Positions 7,504 through 16,248 are shown, counted from the first letter of the stretch. The stretch is DNA of 33,386 nt from RGIG8775 sp045128735 (GCA_045128735.1 JBGVRT010000149.1:1-33386), one strand, 5' to 3'. Program-made: numbers and translations. The notes: generated by a model not told the origin, from the sequence alone.

Positions 7504-9894
7504 TTATTTCAGCTCAACAACGGTGACACCGCCGTCACCCTCGCCGTATCTTCCTATTCGGAAGCTTGCGATTCTTCTGTCGCCCTTAAGGTACTGCCAA
7601 AGTGCGTTTTTAAGCGCGCCCGTTCCCTTTCCGTGTATGAGGTGTACGGTATTGAATCCCGTAAGCACCGCCTCGTCGAGGTACTTGTCCACCGCAAGCC
7701 AGGCTTCGTCGCCCGTCATACCGCGAAGGTCTATCTCGTCGGTACAGTCGCGGCGCACGGCTGCCTTATAGCTTCCCGCATCCGACTTTTTGTTATCCTT
7801 GTCGATAAACTGCGGTTTCTGCTCAACAAGTCGAAGATTTTTCACCTTTGTACGGGTCTTGATTATACCCGCCTGAACCTGCACATTTCCGCTGTTATCG
7901 GGCTCGTCGAGCACCACGCCCTCCTTGCCGATATTGACGATAAACACGGTATCGCCCTTTTTCAGCTTTCTTGGGAGAACGTAATTTTCGTTCTTCTTCT
8001 CGTCAACGGGGTTATACTTATCGTCGTTTTCGCGTATGTGGTCTCTGACCGCACGGCGCGTGCGTTCAAGCTCACTTCCGAAGTTTTCGGCTTCCTGCTT
8101 TTTCTTTACCTTTTCGAGCTGGTCGAATATAAATTCGCTTGAAGCCTTTGCGCTTTCAACCATTGAAGCCGATTTGCTTCTCGCCTTTTCAAGTGTTGCC
8201 TCTGCCTCACGGACTCTCTGAGAAATAATCTTTTCGGACTCTGCCTTGAAGCGCTCGTAGTCCTCTTTCATTTTCTCTGTCTCCTCGCGGCGTTTTTCCA
8301 TTTCAACGCGGCTGACCTCAAGCTTTTCGATTATATCCTCAAAGCGTTTGTTATCCGAGCTTACATAGTCCTTTGCCTTACCGATTATTTCGTCGGGAAG
8401 TCCAAGCTTTGAGGATATTGCAAAGGCATTGGAACGTCCGGGTGCGCCGATAATCAGCTTATAGGTAGGCTTAAGCGTTTCAACGTCAAACTCGCAGGAT
8501 GCGTTGCATACTCCCTCGGTATCAAGCGCATACGCCTTAAGCTCGGAATAGTGTGTGGTTGCAAGGCACATTGCGCCTTTTTCACGCACGTATTCGATAA
8601 TCGCCACGGCAAGCGCCGCGCCCTCTATGGGATCTGTACCGCCGCCAAGCTCATCAAAAAGCACCAGCGAGCGGTTTCCCACCTCTTTAAGCATCGACAC
8701 GATATTGACCATATGTGAGCTGAAGGTGGAAAGCGACTGCTCTATGCTCTGCTCGTCGCCTATATCCACAAGGATATTATCAAAAATACAGATAGAGGAG
8801 CGTTCCTCTACGGGAATATGAAGTCCCGACTGCGCCATAAGCGCGAAAAGTCCTACGGTTTTAAGCGACACGGTTTTACCGCCCGTATTAGGACCTGTGA
8901 TAACAAGTGTATCGTAGCCGTCGCCCATTGAGATATTCACGGGTACAACGCTATCCTTATTTATAAGCGGATGTCTTGCGCGGATAAGATTGAAGCTTCT
9001 GTCGCCCGAAATAATGGGTGCGGTTGCGTCAAGCTTTTCCGAAAGCTTACCGCAGGCGAAAACAAAGGCAAGTTCGGTAATATTGAGGTAGTCAAGCTTT
9101 ATTACTGCGCTGTTCAGGCCTACTTCCACCGACATTTCGTGAAGTATTTTTTCTATTTCGCGCTGTTCTTTGGTTTCAAGTATACGGATCTCGTTATTGG
9201 CATCGACCACCGCCGACGGCTCTATGAAAATCGTTGAGCCCGACGCCGAGGTGTCGTGAATAAGTCCCTTAACCTCGTTTTTATACTCCGCCTTTACGGG
9301 CACAACGTAGCGCCCGTTTTTCAGAGTTACGATATTTTCCTGCAGGTACTTGGAATACGAGCTGCCCGCAATATACTTTTGCAGGGTTTCCTTTATGCGG
9401 TTGCCTGCTATTCTTATTTTTCTTCTTATATCGCCAAGCTCTCGGCTTGCCTCGTCGGCTATCATTTCCTCGGAAATAATAGAACGGTATATTCTGTCCT
9501 CAAGTGCCTTAATTGGAATAAGGCGCTCAAATATCTCGTCTATAGAGGTATCGAACAGCTTATTTGTACGGATATAATCCACAAGCGAGCGCGAGGTGCG
9601 AAGCACGTTTGCCACGTCAAGCAACTCACGCGCCGACAGCGTTGCGCCCTTATCGGCTCTTTCGCAAATATCGGTAACGTCCCCCACAAGTCCGAATGAG
9701 GGTGTTCCCTTTGCGTCTATGAGCCTTCTTGAATCTGTGGTTCTGCGTAGCCTGCGCAATATCTCCTCGGGATAGACCGAGGGGGTAAGCGTAAGCGCGC
9801 TTTCCTTTGCGCCCTCTGTTGCGGCGCACTCGGCAAGCATTGCGCGTACCTTGTCAAATTCAAGCGTTCCGATATTTTTATCGTTATACAGCAT
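7504..9894 (-). CDS. mutS2: MutS2 ATPase/Smr-domain protein
   Basis: A 796-residue MutS2. In Bacillota this protein lacks mismatch-recognition domains; it limits recombination and, in B. subtilis, acts in ribosome collision rescue. Visible parts are the core and lever helices (to about residue 300), Walker A TGPNTGGKT near 333-341, the ABC-type LVLFDELGGGTDP near 410, a long charged coiled coil (about 510-620), a KOW-like small domain (GDTVFIVNIGKEGVVLD), and a C-terminal Smr nuclease domain with DLRGMTGDEAW near 719 and HGKGTGAL near 750. Length is normal. The ATG at 9894 has AAAGG upstream. It follows recO by 24 bases in the same direction. Confidence 0.95.
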   Translation of the reverse strand: MLYNDKNIGTLEFDKVRAMLAECAATEGAKESALTLTPSVYPEEILRRLRRTTDSRRLIDAKGTPSFGLVGDVTDICERADKGATLSARELLDVANVLRTSRSLVDYIRTNKLFDTSIDEIFERLIPIKALEDRIYRSIISEEMIADEASRELGDIRRKIRIAGNRIKETLQKYIAGSSYSKYLQENIVTLKNGRYVVPVKAEYKNEVKGLIHDTSASGSTIFIEPSAVVDANNEIRILETKEQREIEKILHEMSVEVGLNSAVIKLDYLNITELAFVFACGKLSEKLDATAPIISGDRSFNLIRARHPLINKDSVVPVNISMGDGYDTLVITGPNTGGKTVSLKTVGLFALMAQSGLHIPVEERSSICIFDNILVDIGDEQSIEQSLSTFSSHMVNIVSMLKEVGNRSLVLFDELGGGTDPIEGAALAVAIIEYVREKGAMCLATTHYSELKAYALDTEGVCNASCEFDVETLKPTYKLIIGAPGRSNAFAISSKLGLPDEIIGKAKDYVSSDNKRFEDIIEKLEVSRVEMEKRREETEKMKEDYERFKAESEKIISQRVREAEATLEKARSKSASMVESAKASSEFIFDQLEKVKKKQEAENFGSELERTRRAVRDHIRENDDKYNPVDEKKNENYVLPRKLKKGDTVFIVNIGKEGVVLDEPDNSGNVQVQAGIIKTRTKVKNLRLVEQKPQFIDKDNKKSDAGSYKAAVRRDCTDEIDLRGMTGDEAWLAVDKYLDEAVLTGFNTVHLIHGKGTGALKNALWQYLKGDRRIASFRIGRYGEGDGGVTVVELK

Positions 9895-9918
9895 TTAATT
9901 GACCTTTCAATCTGATGT

Positions 9919-10707
9919 TCAGATATTTTTAAGTGAATTGTAAAAATCAAGTGAGGAAAAGCTTTTTTCAAGATGGTGCAAAAGGTAGGTTTCGGCAAGT
10001 CTTGAAAGCTCTGAAAGTGCCTTGTCCTCAACCTTGAAGGAAAGCAGCTTTTGCAAAGGCACTTCGGCGATATATCTTGCGGCTGAAAGCGCGCCGTAGC
10101 TAAGCGGTACAAGTATCACCGAAGATCCGTCCTCGTTCACGTTTATTTCTCTTGACGAGTTGAGCTTATGTATGCACTCCTCGCATTTGAGCATACCGTT
10201 CATAACGTCGAGATACACAAGCTCCGACCTTTCACAGCCGCAGAGACCGCAGGCGTCAAGCATCGGCATATATCCCGACATCACCATTGCGCGAAGCTCG
10301 TACGCCGCTTTTATCTGCGGATAGGGCTTTAAGTCGTTGGCAATGGCGTAAAGGGTATTGAGTGTAAGGCGGAGTATCTCCTCGGCAGGCTCTCCCTCTC
10401 CCGAAAGCTCTCCCGCCACGTCCACAATATATGAAGCCAGCGCAAGCCGATCTATATTATCGCGCAGAGCGTAAAAGGGTTCGGTTACAGACGCGCCGCC
10501 AAGCCAAGAATATCCCGACCTTTCGGTTATCTCATAATTTCCATAGGTGAAAAGCCCGATGGCGTTCATATACTTACTTCGAAGCGACCGCGCTCCCTTT
10601 GCGGAAACCGAAATTTTGCCTCTGTCGGCTGTAAGCAGAGTTATTCGTTTATCGTTTTCGCCCGACTCGACCTCGCGGATGACGAGCCCGTCCACGGTAT
10701 ACTGCAT
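9919..10707 (-). CDS. recO: DNA repair protein RecO
   Basis: RecO helps load RecA onto SSB-coated single-stranded DNA in the RecFOR pathway. The 262-residue protein starts with the OB-fold (YTVDGLVIREVESGENDKRITLLT) and continues into the helical domain with a four-cysteine zinc site, CGLCG … CEEC, at about residues 150-176. Length and layout fit the family. The ATG at 10707 has AAAGGCGG upstream. It sits between era and mutS2; era-recO is a conserved Bacillota pairing. Confidence 0.93.
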   Translation of the reverse strand: MQYTVDGLVIREVESGENDKRITLLTADRGKISVSAKGARSLRSKYMNAIGLFTYGNYEITERSGYSWLGGASVTEPFYALRDNIDRLALASYIVDVAGELSGEGEPAEEILRLTLNTLYAIANDLKPYPQIKAAYELRAMVMSGYMPMLDACGLCGCERSELVYLDVMNGMLKCEECIHKLNSSREINVNEDGSSVILVPLSYGALSAARYIAEVPLQKLLSFKVEDKALSELSRLAETYLLHHLEKSFSSLDFYNSLKNI

Positions 10708-10735
10708 ACAAGACCGCCTTTCTCAATTTCGAATT

Positions 10736-11629
10736 TTAATTATCGTCCTTATTGTTATAACCGAAGTTTGTTACCATTCCCACACTGTCGCGCCAATTTT
10801 CTTTAACCTTTACCCAAAGGTTAAGATATACCTTTGTTCCAAAGAACTTTTCAAGGTCTTGACGTGCGTAGCTTCCAACCAGCTTAAGACCTGCGCCCTT
10901 TTTGCCCACGATAATGCCCTTATGAGAAGCCTTTTCGCAGAAAATTTCAGCTCTTATGCTGATAAGCGTGCCCTCATCGCGGAATTCCTCGATAACTACG
11001 GCAACACCGTGGGGTATCTCTTTATCAAACGCCTTCAGAATTTTTTCACGGATTATTTCTGCCGCTATCTGTCTTTCGGGCTGGTCGGTAATCATATCGT
11101 CAGGGAAAAACCACTCGGACTCAACAAGGAATTTTGAGCACTCGTCAAGAAGCTCGTCCACCGCCTTACCGTTCTTCGCGCATATCGGCACAAACGCGTC
11201 GAAGCTGTGCTTTTGGGCGTAGTGAGCGATTGTCGCCGCAATCTGCTCGCGGTTATAAAGGTCTACCTTATTGATAGCAAGAACGGAGGGAATCTCCGAT
11301 TTTTTAAGGTACTCGATAACCTCCTCCTCTACCTTGCTCGACTCTCTGCCCGCGTCTACCACAAGCACCACCGCATCAGCCTCACGCATAGAGTTGTTTG
11401 CGGCGTTTACCATATATTCGCCCAGGTAGTTTTTTGGGGTATGGATACCGGGAGTATCCACAAACACGTACTGCTCCTCGTCTCTTGTGTGTATGCCTAT
11501 AATGCGGTTTCTTGTGGTCTGCGGCTTGCTGGAAACGATAGCCACCTTCTCACCAAGCATGGTATTCATAAGCGTGGATTTGCCCACGTTGGGGCGACCC
11601 ACTATTGCGATAAATCCTGTCTTTTTCAT
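10736..11629 (-). CDS. era: GTPase Era
   Basis: Era is a GTPase that binds the 3' end of 16S rRNA during 30S assembly. The 297-residue protein has G1 GRPNVGKST (10-18), switch region TTRNRI, G3 DTPGIH near 59-64, G4 NKVD near 121, and a C-terminal KH domain with IIVGKKGAGLKLVG followed by LNLWVKVKENWRD. Length is typical. GAGAGG precedes the ATG at 11629. It lies 11 bases after ybeY, in the standard order ybeY-era-recO. Confidence 0.97.
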   Translation of the reverse strand: MKKTGFIAIVGRPNVGKSTLMNTMLGEKVAIVSSKPQTTRNRIIGIHTRDEEQYVFVDTPGIHTPKNYLGEYMVNAANNSMREADAVVLVVDAGRESSKVEEEVIEYLKKSEIPSVLAINKVDLYNREQIAATIAHYAQKHSFDAFVPICAKNGKAVDELLDECSKFLVESEWFFPDDMITDQPERQIAAEIIREKILKAFDKEIPHGVAVVIEEFRDEGTLISIRAEIFCEKASHKGIIVGKKGAGLKLVGSYARQDLEKFFGTKVYLNLWVKVKENWRDSVGMVTNFGYNNKDDN

Positions 11630-11640
11630 TTATACCTCTC

Positions 11641-12117
11641 TTATTTTACGGCAAGCCCGAGCTTTTCCATTATCTCGGTCTGTCTCTTTCTCATATCAAA
11701 CTCGTCCTCCTCACCCGTTTCGTGGTCGTAGCCAAGCAGGTGGAGCACCGAATGAACCGCAAGGAAAGCCGCCTCGCGCTCATAGCTGTGTCCGTACTCC
11801 TCTGCCTGCGCTCTCGCGCGCTCGAGTGAAATTACGATATCTCCAAGCATACAGTCTATCTCGGGAACGAGATAATCGGGTGTTTCGTCATCAAAAAGCG
11901 GGAAGGAAAGCACGTCGGTTGCCTTATCTATTCCGCGGAATTTACTGTTGAGCTCTTTTATCTTTTCGTCGTCGCAGAAGGTCAGCGACACCTCGCAGTC
12001 CTCCTCGACCTTTTCATATTCAAGCGCCGCCTCTACAGCGTTTCTTATAAGCATCTTGAGCTTATAGGTTACTGCTTCCTTATCCTGATTGTTTTCAAAG
12101 TAGATTTTAAGTTTCAT
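11641..12117 (-). CDS. ybeY: Endoribonuclease YbeY
   Basis: YbeY is a zinc endoribonuclease for 16S rRNA 3' maturation and ribosome quality control. The 158-residue protein carries the family signature HSVLHLLGYDH, with zinc ligands H122, H126 and H132, and the upstream strand region TDVLSFP and LGDIVIS. Length is normal. It begins 13 bases after the phoH stop, with AGAGGA as ribosome site, and shares the operon with era. Confidence 0.95.
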   Translation of the reverse strand: MKLKIYFENNQDKEAVTYKLKMLIRNAVEAALEYEKVEEDCEVSLTFCDDEKIKELNSKFRGIDKATDVLSFPLFDDETPDYLVPEIDCMLGDIVISLERARAQAEEYGHSYEREAAFLAVHSVLHLLGYDHETGEEDEFDMRKRQTEIMEKLGLAVK

Positions 12118-12130
12118 AACAAAGTCCTCT

Positions 12131-13144
12131 TTACTGTTTGGGTTTTCCTGTCAGCTTTGCGCGGCGTTCCTCCGCCTTGCGCGCCGCCTCGCGCTCGTGC
12201 TTTTCATATGCAAGGATTATCTTCTGCACAAGCTTATGTCTTACAACGTCTCTTTCGGTGAAATAGTGGATATAGATATCCTCTATTCCGTCAAGAATTT
12301 TCACCGCCGCCCCAAGACCGCTTTTCTGTCCGCTTGGCAGGTCGGTCTGCGTAAGGTCTCCCGTTACAACGACCTTTGAGTTAAAGCCGAGACGGGTCAA
12401 AAACATTTTCATCTGCTCGGGTGTGGCGTTCTGCGCCTCGTCGAGAATGATGAAGGAATCGTCAAGGGTTCGTCCTCTCATATACGCCAAGGGGGCAATT
12501 TCAATAACTCCCTTTTCAACGTATCTGGCATACGCTTCGCTGCCCATCATTTCGTAAAGGGCGTCGTAAAGCGGACGGAGATAGGGGTCTATCTTGCTTT
12601 GCAGGTCGCCCGGCAAGAAGCCCAGCTTTTCTCCCGCCTCTATTGCAGGACGCGTGAGAATTATACGGCTTACCTGCTTTGAGCGCAGTGCCTTTACCGC
12701 CATAGCAACGGCAAGAAAGGTTTTTCCCGTTCCCGCAGGACCTACGCCGAGAACTATTGTGTTTTTCTCAATAGCCTTTACGTAGTGCTTCTGTCCAACC
12801 GTCTTTGCCTTTATGGGCTTACCTCTGTGGGTTATGCAAATGCAGTCTCCGTCAAGACTCTCAAGCGCTTCGGCGTCGCCGCCCCTAACCATATCTATAA
12901 CGTATCTTACAGACTGTTCCTCTATATTTTCGTTTATCCTCGCTACGTCTTTAAGATACTCCACAACCTTTGCGGCGTTCTCGGCATCCTCTCCTTCTAT
13001 AAGAATGGCGTCGCCGCTTTCGTTGCTTCGGTTTCTTATGGTAACGCCAAAGCTATCCTCTATAGTCTTTACGTTACTGTCAAAGCTTCCGAATATTTTG
13101 GAGGTAAGCTCGCTGGTTTCACAGCTTACTGTTTTCTGAGCCAT
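12131..13144 (-). CDS. phoH: PhoH-like ATPase
   Basis: A 337-residue PhoH/YbeZ family P-loop ATPase, probably with an RNA-related function alongside YbeY. The N-terminal part (to about residue 100) resembles a KH-like RNA-binding region. The ATPase core has Walker A GPAGTGKT near 134-141, ILTRPAIEAGEKLGFLPGD, the Walker B DEAQN near 236, and VVTGDLTQTDLP. The C-terminus is a short charged tail rich in K, R and E. GGAAGG precedes the ATG at 13144. In B. subtilis a yqfF (7TM-HD) gene lies between phoH and ybeY; it is absent here. Confidence 0.94.
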   Translation of the reverse strand: MAQKTVSCETSELTSKIFGSFDSNVKTIEDSFGVTIRNRSNESGDAILIEGEDAENAAKVVEYLKDVARINENIEEQSVRYVIDMVRGGDAEALESLDGDCICITHRGKPIKAKTVGQKHYVKAIEKNTIVLGVGPAGTGKTFLAVAMAVKALRSKQVSRIILTRPAIEAGEKLGFLPGDLQSKIDPYLRPLYDALYEMMGSEAYARYVEKGVIEIAPLAYMRGRTLDDSFIILDEAQNATPEQMKMFLTRLGFNSKVVVTGDLTQTDLPSGQKSGLGAAVKILDGIEDIYIHYFTERDVVRHKLVQKIILAYEKHEREAARKAEERRAKLTGKPKQ

Positions 13145-13162
13145 ATTCTACCTTCCTTTTCT

Positions 13163-14320
13163 TTATTTTCTGACTTCGGCTACGTTCTCCACACACACCA
13201 ATTCACAATTGAGCACGTACACGCCGTCTTTGATTTCAAATTCAATATTTTTTCGCAGAAGCTCTATTTCCTGCGAAAGCGAGCTAAGCTCTTCCTCAAG
13301 CAACGAAAAAGCCTTTTCCATTGCCTCATTTTCGCTTATCTCTGTTTCTGTCATTTCATACTCAAGATATTCGGTAACACTGTAGCCTATCGGCAGACTT
13401 TTGCCGCCGAAAAGACCCAATACCCCATTTTTACATATTATATCACAACTTGGGTACATTTTTCCACTATTTGAGAAAATTTTTATACTTTTTTTGAAAA
13501 AATTTATGTAAATATCGCGTTTTTTTCGCTCGGTGTAGCTTTTTTGCGAAAATTTCATCGGAACTTCAACCGAAAAGTGCCTCAAGGTGCGGGCATATAT
13601 ATTCCCTTTTGCCACAGTATAGCGTTCCGCACCTTCCTCGCCATAGTAGGTACCGCTTACAAGCAGGTCGCCTTTTTTCACCACGTCGCCAACCTTGACC
13701 ACGCAGTTTCCGTCAAAGGCTTCAATACGCTCTATCTTACCGTCGCGGGTTGCTACAAGGTCGGCGCTTTTCACAGAATCGGGCTTTGGCTGTTTCTTCT
13801 CTCTTATTTCAACCTTAGCCACCGTTCCGTCAATATTTATCGACATCCATGCTACGTCTTGAGAGCTGTTCATTATTTTATTTTCTATCAGTGTAAGGTC
13901 GGCGCCCGGAATATAACTGCCCACAAAAAAGCCGTTTTCCGCAAGCAGAGTCTCAACCTCGCCAAAGCTCAGCAAATTATTCCCTTTAAGCTCGATGCGC
14001 CACACGGTATTAAAAGAAAGCACAAGGAGAAAAACAGCGGCAATGGCACCCATGATTATTCCGTAGCGGTATCGGTATTTTTCCGCAACAACGGGAAGTC
14101 CGCCGCGCTTGACTGTGATAAGCTCAATTCCGCGATCGTAACAAACGTCTGTAAGCATAGAGGCGGCGCGCAGGTCGCACTCAATAAAGAAGCTTTTTTC
14201 ATCGAACCTAGGGGCGCGGTAGGCTATTCCCTGCCGCATACATATATTCACAAGCTTTGCGGAGTTTTTGCGCGGAGTTGAGAGCAGGGTCTTTCCCATA
14301 AAAAAATCAGATATTCTCAT
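13163..14320 (-). CDS. yqfD: Sporulation protein YqfD
   Basis: A 385-residue YqfD-family membrane protein, made in the mother cell in B. subtilis and linked to spore formation. It has a cytoplasmic N-terminal domain (about 1-85), one membrane segment (about 90-110, GIIMGAIAAVFLLVLSF), and an external region starting with RIELKGNNLLSFGEVETLLAENG. The external part includes a lipoyl/barrel-like stretch with GDVVKKGDLLVSG near 220. The last 60 residues are glutamate-rich and probably helical. The ATG at 14320 overlaps the end of yqfC by 14 bases, so the two are translationally coupled. Confidence 0.9.
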   Translation of the reverse strand: MRISDFFMGKTLLSTPRKNSAKLVNICMRQGIAYRAPRFDEKSFFIECDLRAASMLTDVCYDRGIELITVKRGGLPVVAEKYRYRYGIIMGAIAAVFLLVLSFNTVWRIELKGNNLLSFGEVETLLAENGFFVGSYIPGADLTLIENKIMNSSQDVAWMSINIDGTVAKVEIREKKQPKPDSVKSADLVATRDGKIERIEAFDGNCVVKVGDVVKKGDLLVSGTYYGEEGAERYTVAKGNIYARTLRHFSVEVPMKFSQKSYTERKKRDIYINFFKKSIKIFSNSGKMYPSCDIICKNGVLGLFGGKSLPIGYSVTEYLEYEMTETEISENEAMEKAFSLLEEELSSLSQEIELLRKNIEFEIKDGVYVLNCELVCVENVAEVRK

Positions 14321-14630
14321 TTACCCCTCCGAAGTCAAATCCCATTGCCGATATTTCGCCCTCAACTATCACCGCTCCGCGCTTGAAGGATATGCAGTCA
14401 AGCCGAGCGCCGCACACAGAAAAAATACCGTCCGCGGTCACAAAGGACACAAGTCTGTCGCTATAGGTAAGTATACGGCGAACACCGCCTATCTCAGCGC
14501 GATTTTTTCCTTTAAGCTCGGCACAAAAGCCTCGGCATATCATATCGGCATCTATATCAAGTCCTTTGGTTACACTTTCGAAAAAGCCTGCCCTGCACCT
14601 CTGATTATTTTTTGTTTTCCTATCGCTCAT
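14307..14630 (-). CDS. yqfC: Sporulation protein YqfC
   Basis: A 107-residue YabP/YqfC-family protein, first gene of the block. The family is a small all-beta protein required or helpful for sporulation in Bacillota. Matching features are an N-terminal basic stretch, then EIGGVRRILTYSDRLVSFVTADGIFSVCGARLDCISFKRGAVIVEGEI, with strand-rich composition and no membrane segment. TGGAGG lies 7 bases before the ATG at 14630. It is divergent from ylbJ across a 75-base gap that holds a long inverted repeat. Confidence 0.88.
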   Translation of the reverse strand: MSDRKTKNNQRCRAGFFESVTKGLDIDADMICRGFCAELKGKNRAEIGGVRRILTYSDRLVSFVTADGIFSVCGARLDCISFKRGAVIVEGEISAMGFDFGGVNENI

Positions 14631-14643
14631 TATCTGTCCTCCA

Positions 14644-14692
14644 AAGCATATATTTGCGCCACGGCAAATAAATTATATTAAAATATATGCTT
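14644..14692. promoter_or_regulatory. 12-bp inverted repeat between yqfC and ylbJ
   Basis: AAGCATATATTT (644-655 of this kb) and AAATATATGCTT (14681-14692) are perfect complements separated by 25 bases. They are placed almost symmetrically between two divergent sporulation genes, so they may be a shared operator or mirrored promoter elements. A GCATATATT block resembles a sigma-E -35, but I could not find convincing -10 boxes at the right spacing. Confidence 0.45.
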
Positions 14693-14705
14693 AAGGAGTG
14701 CTCAA

Positions 14706-15788
14706 ATGACCAAAGACGTTACTATGAAAAAATTTATTCCGCCGCTTATCGCCACGCTGTTTTTAGGGGCGTTATTCATAAAAAACGCCGAGCTTGCGGC
14801 AGATTTTGTAAAGCAAGGTATAGAAAGCTGTTTTCTTACCGTCATCCCCTCGCTTTTTCCGCTTATGGTGGTTGCCGAGCTTCTTAACGAATGCGGTGCA
14901 ATATCCTGCGTAGGCAAGACTTTCGGGGGCTTTGCGGCGCGTATTTTCGGGATATCAAAAGGCTCTGCCGCCGCCGTTTTTCTCGGCTTGCTTCTCGGTT
15001 TTCCTATGGGCACGAAAGCCCTGACTGCGCTTTACGACAGAGGGGAAATATCGGGCGAGGAGCTTGAGGGCGCTATCGGATTTTGCGGTATTCCCAGCTT
15101 TGCGTTTATAGTTAACGCGGTGGGGATCTCGCTATTTTGCAACAGAGCTATTGGTTTGGTGCTTTACTTTTCTGCCCTCTTTTCGGCAATTATTGCGGGA
15201 ATTCTGTTCGCAAAAAGAAAAAAGCAGGCACAAAAATATGCCATTTCTTCTTTGTCACGCCCAAAAAGCTTTGCGGAAATAGTTACGGGGGCAATATCGT
15301 CGGCAACCGGTTCTGTGGTTCTGCTTTGCGCCTACGTGGTATTTTTCTCCTCGGTGGTAGGCTGTGTTTCAAAGCTTTTCAGTCTCTCCTCCCTCGGCGG
15401 TGCTGTAATAGGTGCAATTCTCGAGCTGTCCACCGGAGCGGTCTCAAGTGCCTCGCTTGGCGGACTGTGGGGTGTGGGGCTGTGCGGATTCGTTATCGGT
15501 TGGTCGGGGCTGTCGGTACATTTTCAAACCGCGGCACTTGTGGGTGAGCGCGTACGTCATTACTCAACATATCTTGCGATGAAGCTTTTTCAAGGCTTGC
15601 TCTGCTCGGTGCTTTCGGTAGCGTTTGCCTTTTTCGCGGATATTGACCTTCCCGGCAAAACGCAATATATTCCTACCTTTGCGCCTATTTTTACCCCCGA
15701 ATACACCGCAATAATACTCGTCGCGTTCTTTATGTGCGCTCTCAACGTGTGCAAGCGTTCGGCGGCAAGGCGTTACGGGTTATTATAA
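14706..15788 (+). CDS. ylbJ: Sporulation integral membrane protein YlbJ
   Basis: A 360-residue polytopic protein of the YlbJ family, a nucleoside-recognition (Gate) domain protein needed for full spore cortex formation in B. subtilis. About eight hydrophobic segments are visible. Conserved stretches are ESCFLTVIPSLFPLMV, the GLLLGFPMGTKALTALYDRGEIS loop (near residues 98-120) and GFCGIPSFAFIVNAVG. Length is slightly below the usual 400. AAGGAG lies 7 bases ahead of the ATG at 14706, which I prefer over the in-frame ATG at 14724. It is transcribed alone, away from yqfC, and ends in a hairpin terminator shared with the tRNA genes. Confidence 0.88.
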   Translation: MTKDVTMKKFIPPLIATLFLGALFIKNAELAADFVKQGIESCFLTVIPSLFPLMVVAELLNECGAISCVGKTFGGFAARIFGISKGSAAAVFLGLLLGFPMGTKALTALYDRGEISGEELEGAIGFCGIPSFAFIVNAVGISLFCNRAIGLVLYFSALFSAIIAGILFAKRKKQAQKYAISSLSRPKSFAEIVTGAISSATGSVVLLCAYVVFFSSVVGCVSKLFSLSSLGGAVIGAILELSTGAVSSASLGGLWGVGLCGFVIGWSGLSVHFQTAALVGERVRHYSTYLAMKLFQGLLCSVLSVAFAFFADIDLPGKTQYIPTFAPIFTPEYTAIILVAFFMCALNVCKRSAARRYGLL

Positions 15789-15790
15789 CA

Positions 15791-15822
15791 AAAAGCTCCA
15801 AGTCATAAGACTTGGAGCTTTT
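15791..15822. terminator. Bidirectional terminator between ylbJ and tRNA-Thr
   Basis: AAAAGCTCCAAGTC (15791-15804) and GACTTGGAGCTTTT (15809-15822) form a perfect 14-bp stem with the loop ATAA. It starts three bases after the ylbJ stop and touches the CCA end of tRNA-Thr. On the minus strand it runs into TTTTTGTT; on the plus strand into TTTT. Confidence 0.85.
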
Positions 15823-15897
15823 GGAGCTGGTAATCGGAATCGAACCGATGACCTCGTCATTACCAATGACGTGCTCTACCGACTGAGCCATACCAGC
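15822..15897 (-). tRNA. tRNA-Thr (anticodon GGT)
   Basis: The minus strand gives a 7-bp acceptor stem (GCTGGTA/TACCAGC), a D arm with GCTCAGTCGGTAGAGC, and the anticodon stem CGTCA/TGACG around TTGGTAA, which sets the anticodon as GGT. The T arm is ATCGGTTCGATTCCGAT. The CCA end is encoded. It reads ACC, and less well ACT, threonine codons. Confidence 0.95.
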
Positions 15898-15903
15898 GTA
15901 GTC

Positions 15904-15995
15904 TGGCGGAGAGAGAGGGATTCGAACCCTCGTAAGGGTATTAGCCTTAACACGATTTCCAGTCGTGCGCCTTAGACCAGCTCAGCCATCTCTCC
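15904..15995 (-). tRNA. tRNA-Ser (anticodon GGA)
   Basis: The minus strand gives acceptor stem GGAGAGA/TCTCTCC, discriminator G and an encoded CCA. The anticodon stem CACGA/TCGTG encloses CTGGAAA, so the anticodon is GGA (serine, codons TCC and TCT). A long variable arm (TACCCTTACGAGGG region) fits the class II layout of serine tRNAs. It lies six bases upstream of tRNA-Thr and the two share one transcript. Confidence 0.96.
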
Positions 15996-16011
15996 GTACT
16001 GCGACTTTAAT

Positions 16012-16040
16012 ATAATACCACATCTTTTGGAAAAAATCAA
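16012..16040 (-). promoter_or_regulatory. Promoter of the tRNA-Ser/tRNA-Thr unit
   Basis: On the minus strand TTGATT (16035-16040) and TATTAT (16012-16017) are separated by exactly 17 bases. The predicted start is about 10 bases before the 5' end of tRNA-Ser. Confidence 0.75.
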
Positions 16041-16102
16041 GCCCTTTTTCAAAAAAAGTTGAAAAAATTTTTCATTTTATTTTCCAAGCGTGTTTTTACA
16101 AG

Positions 16103-16138
16103 AAACGGACTCTAACCGATGTCGGTTCGAGTCCGTTT
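16103..16138 (-). terminator. Long hairpin after the YjdF-like gene
   Basis: AAACGGACTC (16103-16112) pairs with GAGTCCGTTT (16129-16138), and inside it AACCGA pairs with TCGGTT after one mismatch. It lies 110 bases past the stop of the minus-strand membrane protein gene and could end that transcript. Neither side has a long T run, so terminator function is moderate in confidence. A second weaker hairpin (GAAAATGCG/CGCACTTTC, about 16164-16185) lies in between. Confidence 0.5.
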
Positions 16139-16248
16139 TATATTGAGCTACCCTGCTATTTCCGAAAATGCGTTACGCACTTTCGCCTTTTGTTGCTCGT
16201 CTTGCGTGAGTTTTTAGAGCTAACCCTATATTTTTTCTGATTTATACG

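Noticed and set aside
14631..14705. Sigma-E promoters for yqfC and ylbJ.
   Set aside because: A GCATATATT block resembles a -35, but no acceptable -10 lies 14-15 bases further on either strand.
16114..16134. A tRNA remnant suggested by TCGGTTCGAGTCC, which resembles a T arm.
   Set aside because: It is one arm of a simple hairpin; no acceptor, D or anticodon arms are present.
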